Positions 29,101 to 36,378 of a DNA stretch of 54,287 nucleotides are shown here, in pieces. The stretch is from Flavobacteriales bacterium (GTDB lineage Bacteria; Bacteroidota; Bacteroidia; Flavobacteriales_D; Parvicellaceae): NCBI GenBank assembly GCA_029251405.1, contig JAQXDK010000029.1, positions 1 through 54,287 on the forward strand, in the 5' to 3' direction. The position numbers were made by a program, and so were the translations under genes. Every line of letters starts with the position of its first letter. The stretch's first letter is position 1. The notes under the pieces are model-generated. The model worked only from the letters and a program-made list of their open reading frames with translations. It ran no database searches and was not told the DNA's origin.

Positions 29101-29223
29101 AAATAATAATATTAAATAGGTTTTAACAAGGGTATATGTTTTTCCAGAACCTGCAGATGATCTGTAGACTAGTAGGTTTTGATCCTCTCGTGGTTGAATG
29201 GGTTTTTGTTGAACTTCCAACAT
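26158..29223 (-). CDS. addA: UvrD/RecB-family helicase-nuclease (AddA-like)
   Basis: 1021 aa. Superfamily 1A helicase motifs: Walker A RSSAGSGKTYTL (about 21-32), LAITFTNKAASEMK (motif Ia), LIDEFQDTS (motif II), VGDAKQAIYRWRNGN (motif III), IQILTIHKSKGLEFPVVIVP (motif V) and YYVAFTRAVDQMY (motif VI). The C-terminus holds a RecB-type PD-(D/E)XK nuclease: FHDVMSKLF, then RLDRLMITKDRAVIIDYKTT. This is the AddA half of an AddAB recombination complex that resects double-strand breaks. The probable AddB partner is at 32933 on the opposite strand. It starts 3 nt after the metallophosphoesterase stop, so the two share a transcript. Slightly short for AddA, as often in Bacteroidota. Confidence 0.92.
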   Translation of the reverse strand: MLEVQQKPIQPREDQNLLVYRSSAGSGKTYTLVKTYLILLFQSPSDFGFKEILAITFTNKAASEMKKKVLDALDNIYREGINNKLAIEISKENNFDINKLVKRARIISKKILHNYKDFNLMTIDKFTNKVIRSFSNELGLSNNYNILLEENEFIEEVISEYIDEISKDPNQLDILQNMIDHSIGLGLKNNIENQLNKLKKIIFKSNYKFQNPLSAEETQKLRKFIFKELKSNKKRLKDLGDSGLSLLNEYEILDSWMLYGRIKVILNSTNNLSKLSFRDIEKWNSWIEKEQWFKKSLKVQDLETVSLVYDKIISIIQNIIQDLINWLKLLEVHKLIIPFSMVQSLMDKIIKEKTLQNAILISDFNDLVSDIIKDEPAGFIFEKIGSRFKFILIDEFQDTSTLQWNNLIPLVHESLSVGGKNLIVGDAKQAIYRWRNGNVNQFVNLPKITDPNLKKLYEPLFDHSIFEDDLKNNWRSSINIINFNNWFFKQVVQNLEEPKIQQAYKGLHQNHQRKCEGLVNIRIYEKSNLDLTNYLENCISNAELKGYQLNDISILVRSKKDAVNIINSLLILKKSFVSEDCLFLSSSISYRILYSFLSYLEGQEERDFKILNHLLDVYFSKNQSILKKIKSQLLTFDFNSYNNLYDFQKINFVISFLNFNSNDPFVDFFMNLSNQLLINENFSIFELLEYFKNKSGKLTIENNSKNAIQILTIHKSKGLEFPVVIVPLTNWHVNNSLDSPYEWVENIVLEEEDIELFIGEMTHKSLVHLGKEEIYKIEQEEVLLDTLNLYYVAFTRAVDQMYISFEDSDKKNNLSSLMVSVIKNHKKYNSDLQLLQLYNSEEHSCKDIKKEIDNSDFLNLSNFKIINEAEKIKEQLSFASDLNFGTFFHDVMSKLFSDFSTAYYYLDQKKRTSTINDEYYLNAKIYLNKIQDNKTLDFIFDSNQIIYNEKEFLSKDNEILRLDRLMITKDRAVIIDYKTTKGSNDLDQVRNYLKNINLTAFKAISAYLLYVKTQELVEVTL

Positions 29224-29226
29224 TTA

Positions 29227-30456
29227 TTAAATAATATTTGAGGATTTTTTGTTTTGTAAAGTAATTAATGATATTTCTGGATAAATACCTACTCTTCCTG
29301 GATAAGCCAAAAACCCAAATCCTCTGTTCACATTGATTAACTGATTTAGATCCTGATAAATTCCTGCCCAATGCTTATACCTGTATTTCGCAGGGCTCCA
29401 CTTAATAACCCCAGGAATTTCTATTCCAAATTGCATACCGTGAGTATGGCCTGACAATGTCAAATCAATCGTCTGTTGATGTGTTAAAACTTTCTCTTTC
29501 CAATGAGTGGGATCGTGCGACATTAATATTTTAAAATCTTCTTCTTTAGTATTTTTTAAAGCTAGATTTAAATCGCCTTTTTTCTTGAAACCATTTCCCC
29601 AATTTTCAACACCAATAATATCAATGGAATCGTTTTCAATGACAATTTTTTCACTAGTGTTATTTAAAACTTTAAACCCCATTTCATTTTCAAGAGAAAT
29701 TAATTTTTTTAGATTTTCCGTCTTTTCCTTTTCAGAATTCCATTGAACATAGTCGCCATAGTCATGATTACCTAAAACAGCATATTTTCCAAACGGTGCT
29801 TTTAAAGAAGTAATAAGCTCTTTCCATGGTAGAATTTCATCTGCTTTATTATTGACCATATCCCCTGTAAATAGTATGATATCTGGTTTTTGTTGATTTA
29901 TTAAATCTATTCCATAACTTAATTTTTCTTTATTATCAAAACTTCCACAGTGAAAATCAGAAATATGTACTATTTTAAATCCCTCAAATTTGGTCGGTAA
30001 TCTGTTAAAAGATAATTGGTGTTTAATTACTTTATAATTGTATTTTCCTCTAACCATACCTATTAGTAATGCACCAGCTGGTATGCTCGCAAGTAAAATT
30101 GAAAGTTGAGATACGAAAAGTCTTCTTTGGGGAATATAGCCTAAAGCATTTTCTGATCCATTACTAATTATTCGATACATCCATAATGGAAACCTTATGA
30201 AATCTTCAATAAATAAAAAAATTATAACAGAAAATTGAAAGGCCGAAGAAACTAAAACAAGACCCAAAGAGTAAAAAAAATAAGTCGTAAAACTTTTAAA
30301 GATTATTTGAATAATAAAATTTAAAAGAATTGTGAAATTTAAAAGAATGTATCCATAATAAATCCATGGATTTTTAGTTATAGTTTTTATAGCAAGTGAT
30401 GAATACCAATTTAAAGCTATAATTATCGAAATAAAAAAAAACCACCTAATTATCAT
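29227..30456 (-). CDS. Membrane-anchored calcineurin-like metallophosphoesterase
   Basis: 409 aa. Four hydrophobic segments in the first about 160 residues, then a metallophosphoesterase domain with all five metal motifs: VHISDFHCG (DxH), FTGDMVNN, LGNHDYGDY, MSHDPTHW and LSGHTHGMQFG. C-terminal NRGFGFLAYPGRVGIYPEIS is typical of the YkuE/YaeI group, whose substrates include lipid or nucleotide phosphodiesters; the substrate here is not known. First gene of a two-gene minus-strand unit with the AddA-like gene (3-nt gap). The divergent MbnP-like gene is 101 nt away. Confidence 0.88.
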   Translation of the reverse strand: MIIRWFFFISIIIALNWYSSLAIKTITKNPWIYYGYILLNFTILLNFIIQIIFKSFTTYFFYSLGLVLVSSAFQFSVIIFLFIEDFIRFPLWMYRIISNGSENALGYIPQRRLFVSQLSILLASIPAGALLIGMVRGKYNYKVIKHQLSFNRLPTKFEGFKIVHISDFHCGSFDNKEKLSYGIDLINQQKPDIILFTGDMVNNKADEILPWKELITSLKAPFGKYAVLGNHDYGDYVQWNSEKEKTENLKKLISLENEMGFKVLNNTSEKIVIENDSIDIIGVENWGNGFKKKGDLNLALKNTKEEDFKILMSHDPTHWKEKVLTHQQTIDLTLSGHTHGMQFGIEIPGVIKWSPAKYRYKHWAGIYQDLNQLINVNRGFGFLAYPGRVGIYPEISLITLQNKKSSNII

Positions 30457-30500
30457 ATCTGATAAATTTAAACAAATCTTTATCGAATATTAAAATAACT

Positions 30501-30508
30501 TAATTTTG
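30501..30508 (+). promoter_or_regulatory. Possible -7 promoter box for the MbnP-MbnH unit
   Basis: TAATTTTG fits TAnnTTTG and lies 49 nt before the ATG at 30558. No good -33 TTG is visible, and the region is AT-rich, so chance occurrence is possible. Confidence 0.35.
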
Positions 30509-30557
30509 ATTAATATAAATTTACTAGTTATAGTAGAATCTAATTTTAATAATTGCA

Positions 30558-31412
30558 ATGAAACTATTTTTTGAAAAAACCTTAATAATCTTCTTTCTCT
30601 TTTTAGTTTCTAATTCATGTAAAACAGATTGCCTAGATCCTAATGCTACGAATTACAACCCTAACGCAAATAAATCAAATAACGAACTTTGTGAATACGA
30701 TACATTAACTCAGAAGCAACTAATTTTAAAAACCATTCATAATTTCGATAATCATCAGTTTTTAATTGATTCTATATTTTATGACGATTTCGGAACCATG
30801 ATTCAGTTCAATAGAGCCAACTTCTATCTAGGCAAAAATTGTCTAATGAATATTGATAATATTTGTTTTAATGATTCCAATAAATATCTTCTAATCCAGC
30901 CGGAAACTGATTTTTATGATTTAGGTTATTTACCTTTTGATTACGATAACATTTCCATCGATTTTCAGGTTGGTGTAGATTCTATTACCAACCACCTTGA
31001 TCCAGCACTCTATCAAAATAATCATCCTCTATCCTATCAAACCCCAAGTATGCATTGGCAAATGGGAGCCAATCAGGATAATTGGAGTTATTTATTTATA
31101 GTACTTGAAGGAATAGCCGATTTGAATAATAACGGTATTTTCGAATCTGGCGAAATTTTTGTCTTTCACATTGGAGGAGATAACTTCAGAAGTAATTCTA
31201 AAATAATAAGTAGTACACTTAAAGATACTTTAATCGATATAGAATCTAACGGATCATTATCCAGTTGTTACAAGTTTGATGTTGAAATTAATTGGGCTTC
31301 AATAATCGATAATATAGATATTAAGAACAACAATTTTACACATACAATGGATAACATTCCATTGGCTACTCAATTATCTGAAAATAGTAATAATTTAATT
31401 ATTGAATATTAA
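30558..31412 (+). CDS. MbnP-like lipoprotein (putative copper-binding partner of MbnH)
   Basis: 284 aa. Lipoprotein leader ending LVSNSC (Cys 21), then a short segment with the pattern CLDPNATNYNPNANKSNN and a later CEYD, a motif common in Bacteroidota surface proteins. The body matches the MbnP family pattern: IQFNRANFYL early, and MHWQMG followed by WSYLFIVLEG (Trp 167 and 176), with the ending-type IGGDNF. In methanotrophs MbnP binds copper through a kynurenine made from a Trp by the di-haem enzyme MbnH; the gene 3 nt downstream is an MbnH-like di-haem protein, which supports the call. No methanobactin genes are present, so a role in periplasmic copper handling is an inference. Confidence 0.78.
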   Translation: MKLFFEKTLIIFFLFLVSNSCKTDCLDPNATNYNPNANKSNNELCEYDTLTQKQLILKTIHNFDNHQFLIDSIFYDDFGTMIQFNRANFYLGKNCLMNIDNICFNDSNKYLLIQPETDFYDLGYLPFDYDNISIDFQVGVDSITNHLDPALYQNNHPLSYQTPSMHWQMGANQDNWSYLFIVLEGIADLNNNGIFESGEIFVFHIGGDNFRSNSKIISSTLKDTLIDIESNGSLSSCYKFDVEINWASIIDNIDIKNNNFTHTMDNIPLATQLSENSNNLIIEY

Positions 31413-31415
31413 AAA

Positions 31416-32474
31416 TTGAAATTCCTTATTCGAAACATATTATTTATTACTTACATAATCTTATCGCTAATGGGGTGTCAAAAAAAAACAATTGTTCATT
31501 CCAGTTATCAACCTACCAGTTTAGTTATTAATATTCCTAATAATTTTCCACCGATTACTCATCCTGAAGATAATCCATTGACAGAAGAAGGTGTTGAATT
31601 AGGAAGACACCTATTTTGGGAAAATAAACTTAGCGGAAATAACAGTATGTCTTGTGCTAGCTGCCATTTACCCCAAAATGCATTTTCAGACCCCAAAAAA
31701 GTAAGTATTGGAATTCATGGAGATTCTGGAAAAAGAAATGCTATGGTGCTTCAGAACCTGGCATGGTCAGAAAGCTTTTTTTGGGATGGAAGATCCTTAA
31801 CACTTGAAGAACAAATATTAATACCTGTTTTAGATAGTACCGAAATGGACGAGACCTGGTCTAACTTTTTATCGGAAATTGAATTTGATAACAATTACAG
31901 AAATCTTTTTTATGAAGCATTTGGAACACTTTCACCAGATTCTACACATGCTGCAAAAGCCCTTGCTCAATTTGTGCGAACAATGGTGTCTACCAATTCA
32001 AAATACGATCGTTATTTAAGACAAGAAGAGGCTCTTACTCAAGACGAAACAGCTGGGTTAGCATCATTTAACGACCTTAATGGCGGAGATTGTTTTCATT
32101 GTCATGGAGGTATATTGGGAACAGATAATTCCTTTAAAAACAATGGATTAGATGAATTTCCTGTAGATAGCGGCAGAGGGTTATTTACCGGAATTAGTAG
32201 TGATAACTTTAAATTTAAAGTACCTTCTATAAGAAATATTGAGTACAGTGCTCCCTACATGCATGATGGAAGATTTAACACTTTAGATCAAGTTATCAAT
32301 TTTTACAGCATTGGCGTTCATCCTAACTCACCAAATATTGACCCTTTAATTGAATTTGCTTCTCAGGGAGGTGTTCAATTAAATCCTCAGGAAAGAAATG
32401 AACTAAAGGCTTTTTTACTAACCTTTTCAGATCCTGAATTTATAAATAATCCAAATTTTTCAAACCCTTTTTAA
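31416..32474 (+). CDS. Di-haem cytochrome c peroxidase / MbnH-like lipoprotein
   Basis: 352 aa from a TTG start 3 nt after the previous stop; this yields a lipobox leader (LSLMGC, Cys 21). Two c-type haem sites: CASCH (80-84) and CFHCH (226-230). Other family marks: LGRHLFWENKLSGNNSMSC, LQNLAWSESFFWDGR, and a late APYMHDGRFNTLDQVINFY. These define the bacterial cytochrome c peroxidase/MauG/MbnH superfamily. Pairing with an MbnP-like gene favours the MbnH subgroup, which oxidises a Trp of MbnP rather than detoxifying peroxide. A plain peroxidase cannot be excluded. Confidence 0.9.
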   Translation: MKFLIRNILFITYIILSLMGCQKKTIVHSSYQPTSLVINIPNNFPPITHPEDNPLTEEGVELGRHLFWENKLSGNNSMSCASCHLPQNAFSDPKKVSIGIHGDSGKRNAMVLQNLAWSESFFWDGRSLTLEEQILIPVLDSTEMDETWSNFLSEIEFDNNYRNLFYEAFGTLSPDSTHAAKALAQFVRTMVSTNSKYDRYLRQEEALTQDETAGLASFNDLNGGDCFHCHGGILGTDNSFKNNGLDEFPVDSGRGLFTGISSDNFKFKVPSIRNIEYSAPYMHDGRFNTLDQVINFYSIGVHPNSPNIDPLIEFASQGGVQLNPQERNELKAFLLTFSDPEFINNPNFSNPF

Positions 32475-32477
32475 TTA

Positions 32478-32915
32478 GTGAAAAATAAAAAAAATATTGA
32501 AAATCCAATAGACGAAGATAATATTACAGAAAACCCTGGAACATTAACTTACGGCCACCATAGAGGCAGTTTTCCTGTTATACCTACTAAGCAAGGAGCA
32601 ATCAAATCGAAAGCAATTTCTGCAATGGAACATCAGACAGATATACAGCTCGATCAAATTAAACAACAAATGAGTCTATTAGCAGAACAGGCTAATAAAA
32701 TTAAAAAAAGAGTAGAAATTTCAGAAATGATATATCATGCAGAAATAAGATTTGACCCACTAATTTCACATGTATACCATCTTTATGAAAATGATGATAA
32801 CAACTTTTTACTTATGATGATTGGTCCATCAGAATGGGGAAGAAAAGGATGTCCGCTTCACTTTATAAGTACGGTTAAATTATTAGCAGATCATACTTGG
32901 GAAGTTGTTAAATAA
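32478..32915 (+). CDS. DUF2452 protein
   Basis: 145 aa, GTG start 3 nt after the previous stop. Cytoplasmic, no signal. Contains the recognisable DUF2452 core: ENPGTLTYGHHRGSFPVIP, then SAMEHQTDIQLDQIKQQMSL and KIKKRVEISEMIYHAE, a helical segment probably forming a coiled coil. The family is common in Bacteroidota and has no known function. Its tight spacing with the MbnH-like gene (3 nt) and the AddB-like gene (17 nt) indicates one transcript. Confidence 0.85.
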   Translation: MKNKKNIENPIDEDNITENPGTLTYGHHRGSFPVIPTKQGAIKSKAISAMEHQTDIQLDQIKQQMSLLAEQANKIKKRVEISEMIYHAEIRFDPLISHVYHLYENDDNNFLLMMIGPSEWGRKGCPLHFISTVKLLADHTWEVVK

Positions 32916-32932
32916 TAGTACTACTTTTATTT

Positions 32933-35611
32933 ATGAAGAAATTTCTAGAATATGTTGTGGATACGATTTTATCAGAAAATTCCATAACAGATCTTCATAA
33001 AATCACCTTAATAGTTCCGTCTCAAAGAGCAAAATGGCATCTTAAAAAACATTTAATAAAAAATCAAAAAAGCGTATTTATTCTTCCTGAAATTACAACT
33101 ATTCAAAACTTTATTAATTCTAAATCACCACTAGAAAATATTAGTAATATTGAATCTAATTTCATTCTTTATAATGAGGCTAAAAAATTAGATAAAACGC
33201 TATTATTTAAAGATTTTCAACACCAAAGCAACCTGCTGTTAAAAAGTTATAATGATGTTGAAAGAAATTTAATAGATCATGATCAATTGTTTAATGAACT
33301 CCAAAATATTTCTGAAATTGAGCAGTGGAGTTTAAATGAAAAAAATCTATCAAAAAATCAAGAAAAATTAATTTTTCAATTCAAAAAAATTGGTGAACTA
33401 TTTAAAGCCTTTAGGGAAAAATTAATTCTTGAAAAAAAAGGAACTTCTGGATTAATAAATAGAATAATAGCAGAAAATCCTGAGCAGTTCTTAAGTAATG
33501 AAAAAAACATCTATTTCTTAGGCCTCAATGCAATATCTAAAAGCGAGGAACATATTATTAAATATCTAGAAGACAAGGATTCGAAAATACTTGTCGATGT
33601 TGACAATTTTTATGTCGAAAACAATGATCACGAGGCTGGTTATTTTTACAGAAAACACCAATCAAAATCTTATAATAAACCTTTTAATAATATTAAAGAA
33701 AGTAAGAAGAATATTCATATTTACGCGTCCAACTCATCGAATCAACAAATTGAGATTGCACGTGAAATAATAGAAAATAAAGAGGGAGAACATGCTCTTC
33801 TTTTAATGGATGAAAGTTTGGGACCCTTAGTTTACAGTCGATTAATAACTCCAAATAAAAAAATAAATTTAGCATCCGGAATTAAAAATAGACTGTTTGA
33901 AAACCACCAATTAATTCAATTTTTATTGGACTCAGCATCCGTATTTAAATCAAAAAAAATTAATTTCTCATGGTTGGAAAACTTTTTAAGTTTTACTCCA
34001 TTTAAATCTATTATCGATAGAAATAAAGTTAAAAATCTGTTTATATCTAAAGACTCTAAGAGTTATGAAATCAATATTCTAAAATTTCAAACTTTACATC
34101 CCCTGATTAATGATGTTTTTAATTCATTAAATCAAATTTTTAACTCTTCAGATAATGATCTTTCAGAAATTAATTTATTCCTATCAGTTGTTGAAGAGTT
34201 ATATAAAGAAGATCCTAAAGAGCAGTCCAGTATTCAGATTTCAAAAGAAACAGCAGAGAGAATTATGTCTTTAGTAAAACACTATAATATTGATTTAAAT
34301 TATCAAGATTTTATTAAAATTTTTACCAAAGAAGTTAATCGTCAAAGTATTGTAGTTAGTGGTGAAAATGATGCTGAAATTCAAATAATTGGATTACTTG
34401 AAAGCCGATTAATAGATTATGAAAATATTATTTTCTTGTCTTGTAATGAAGAATTTTTACCATCTAAGCCTAATTCTGAAGATTTGTTTCCAGAAGATTT
34501 AAAAAAGTATTTTGGAATTCCTTCTGGATTTGAAAGAGAAGCCATATCTGCTTATTATTTTTACAGATGTTTTCATTATGCCAAAAATATTAATTTGATA
34601 TACGTAAAAGCAGAAAGTAAAGGCCTCACCTCCAATGAACCTAGCAGATACATTAGGCAGGTAGAAAAAGAAATGGGAGGTATGAAAAATATTTCTATTA
34701 AAAATTATAAAATAAAAACTAAAAATAATTCCACTGATCATCAAGTTTTAAATAATGAGAATATTCAAAATAATATTCTAAAATGGATGAAAAAAGGAAT
34801 CTCTCCTTCAGCTATAATTAAGTATAACAATTGTCCATTGGACTTTTATTTTAAATATGTAACTAAAATAAAAGAAATACAAGAGCCTAATAAGTTTTTA
34901 ACAGCCTCTGACTGGGGAATTGCTATTCATAAAACATTGGAGAACTTATTCTATGAAAATAGAAATATATCTGAAAAGGAAATCACCAAAATTAAAAATG
35001 AAGTTAATGATGTTATGCCAAGCACATTTAATGAAATTTTTACAGATAACCGATATTCTAAGGGCAAGAATACATTAATATACCATCACTTCAAGAGGTG
35101 TATAGAAAACTATCTAGAAAAAGAAATAGTAAATATTAAGGAGTTTGGATCTTACACCGTTTTAAACACTGAGAAAAATATTTCAATTACATCTTCATTT
35201 AAAATAAATAAGGAGGTTCAAGAATTAAAAATGCTGGGGCAAATTGATAGAATTGATTCCACGGCTAATGGAATTAGACTGGTAGACTATAAAACAGGTA
35301 TTGTGAATCCAAACGAAATTAGTTTAAAAGATTTCAAACAATTATTAAAAAAAGAAAAAGCTTTTCAACTCTTCTTTTACGGTCTTCTTTGGAATCAAGA
35401 TCAATTAAAAAATGAAGATATTTCGTGTCAAATAATTTCTTTAAAAAACACTTTTCAACCGCATCTTAATTTAAATTTTAATAAAAATATTCTTATTAAC
35501 AATGACGCTATTTTAAATTTTAAAAAATGGCTCCTAGAAAACATTGAAGGTATTTACAATACTTCTGTATTTAGTCATAAAAATGAAAGCTTATATTGCG
35601 ATTTATGTTAA
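32933..35611 (+). CDS. addB: AddB-like PD-(D/E)XK nuclease
   Basis: 892 aa. The N-terminal half is a degenerate UvrD-like helicase fold (LIVPSQRAKWHLKKHLIKN, residues about 25-43, in place of a Walker A motif; IIFLSCNEEFLPSKPN about 500). The C-terminal third holds a RecB-family nuclease: SPSAIIKYNNCPLDFYFKYV, GIAIHKTLENLFYE, LGQIDRIDSTANGIRLVDYK (catalytic Asp and DYK), then AFQLFFYGLLW. This fits AddB, partner of the AddA-like enzyme encoded 3.7 kb away on the other strand. AddB of Bacillus has four Fe-S cysteines; here I see the NCP Cys and a terminal CDLC pair, so the cluster may be incomplete. The stop overlaps the convergent response regulator stop. Confidence 0.87.
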   Translation: MKKFLEYVVDTILSENSITDLHKITLIVPSQRAKWHLKKHLIKNQKSVFILPEITTIQNFINSKSPLENISNIESNFILYNEAKKLDKTLLFKDFQHQSNLLLKSYNDVERNLIDHDQLFNELQNISEIEQWSLNEKNLSKNQEKLIFQFKKIGELFKAFREKLILEKKGTSGLINRIIAENPEQFLSNEKNIYFLGLNAISKSEEHIIKYLEDKDSKILVDVDNFYVENNDHEAGYFYRKHQSKSYNKPFNNIKESKKNIHIYASNSSNQQIEIAREIIENKEGEHALLLMDESLGPLVYSRLITPNKKINLASGIKNRLFENHQLIQFLLDSASVFKSKKINFSWLENFLSFTPFKSIIDRNKVKNLFISKDSKSYEINILKFQTLHPLINDVFNSLNQIFNSSDNDLSEINLFLSVVEELYKEDPKEQSSIQISKETAERIMSLVKHYNIDLNYQDFIKIFTKEVNRQSIVVSGENDAEIQIIGLLESRLIDYENIIFLSCNEEFLPSKPNSEDLFPEDLKKYFGIPSGFEREAISAYYFYRCFHYAKNINLIYVKAESKGLTSNEPSRYIRQVEKEMGGMKNISIKNYKIKTKNNSTDHQVLNNENIQNNILKWMKKGISPSAIIKYNNCPLDFYFKYVTKIKEIQEPNKFLTASDWGIAIHKTLENLFYENRNISEKEITKIKNEVNDVMPSTFNEIFTDNRYSKGKNTLIYHHFKRCIENYLEKEIVNIKEFGSYTVLNTEKNISITSSFKINKEVQELKMLGQIDRIDSTANGIRLVDYKTGIVNPNEISLKDFKQLLKKEKAFQLFFYGLLWNQDQLKNEDISCQIISLKNTFQPHLNLNFNKNILINNDAILNFKKWLLENIEGIYNTSVFSHKNESLYCDLC

Positions 35612-36294
35612 GGAGTAAACTTGTACCCTACCCCTCGTATAGATTTGAAATATGTTGAAGAAGGAAGATTTTTCTCAAAAAACTTTCTAAAAAGTAATAC
35701 AAAATTGTCAATAGTTCTTGAAGAGGGGTACACATCATAACCCCAAACTTTTTCAAGAATTTCTTGTCGACTAATTACCTCGTTTTTTCTTTCTATGAAT
35801 AATTTTAGCAACTTTATTTGTTTATGGGTTAACGTTACTTGATCACCGTCATTATTTTCAATGATAAATGATTTAAAATCAATTTTACAACCTGCTAAAA
35901 TTATATGCTCATCATCCAAACTACTTTCTTTTATCTGAGTTCTGTCAATCAAGTTTTTTACTCTTAAAAGCAATTCTTTTAAATTGAAAGGTTTGGTCAG
36001 ATAATCATCTGCTATTTTTAAACCCTTAAGCTTATCCTCATTAGTAGATTTTGCAGTTAAAAATAAAATAGGAATTTTAGAATTTTCTAGTCTAATAGAT
36101 TCGCAAATATCGAATCCACTTATTTCGGGTAACATTACATCTAAAATAATTAAATCGTATCTACCTTCTCTAAATTTCGAAATGGCATTTTTACCGTTAT
36201 ACACTGAGGAAACATTATAGTGTTCCAACTCGAGATTCAACTTAATGGCTAAATGCAAATTTTCTTCATCTTCTACTAATAGAATACGCTTCAT
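35608..36294 (-). CDS. OmpR/PhoB-family response regulator
   Basis: 228 aa. Receiver domain 1-120: acidic pair in LLVEDEENLH, phospho-acceptor Asp 52 in LIILDVMLPE, Thr 80 in LFLTAKS and Lys 101 in LTKPFN. Winged-helix DNA-binding domain about 130-227: TLTHKQIKLLKLFIERKNEV, VWGYDVYPSSRTIDNFV and IRGVGYKFTP. The usual GxxxGADDY segment reads GLKIADDYL, with one residue fewer (no Gly before Ala). No histidine kinase gene is adjacent, so its partner is elsewhere. Ends convergently into the AddB-like gene, sharing TTAA as both stops. Confidence 0.95.
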   Translation of the reverse strand: MKRILLVEDEENLHLAIKLNLELEHYNVSSVYNGKNAISKFREGRYDLIILDVMLPEISGFDICESIRLENSKIPILFLTAKSTNEDKLKGLKIADDYLTKPFNLKELLLRVKNLIDRTQIKESSLDDEHIILAGCKIDFKSFIIENNDGDQVTLTHKQIKLLKLFIERKNEVISRQEILEKVWGYDVYPSSRTIDNFVLLFRKFFEKNLPSSTYFKSIRGVGYKFTP

Positions 36295-36378
36295 AACTAA
36301 AACAAATATTGAATATTATTTTAACAAAATTAAAATCAAAATTATTAAAACGTTTTTTTTTGTATTTTTAAAAGTACT

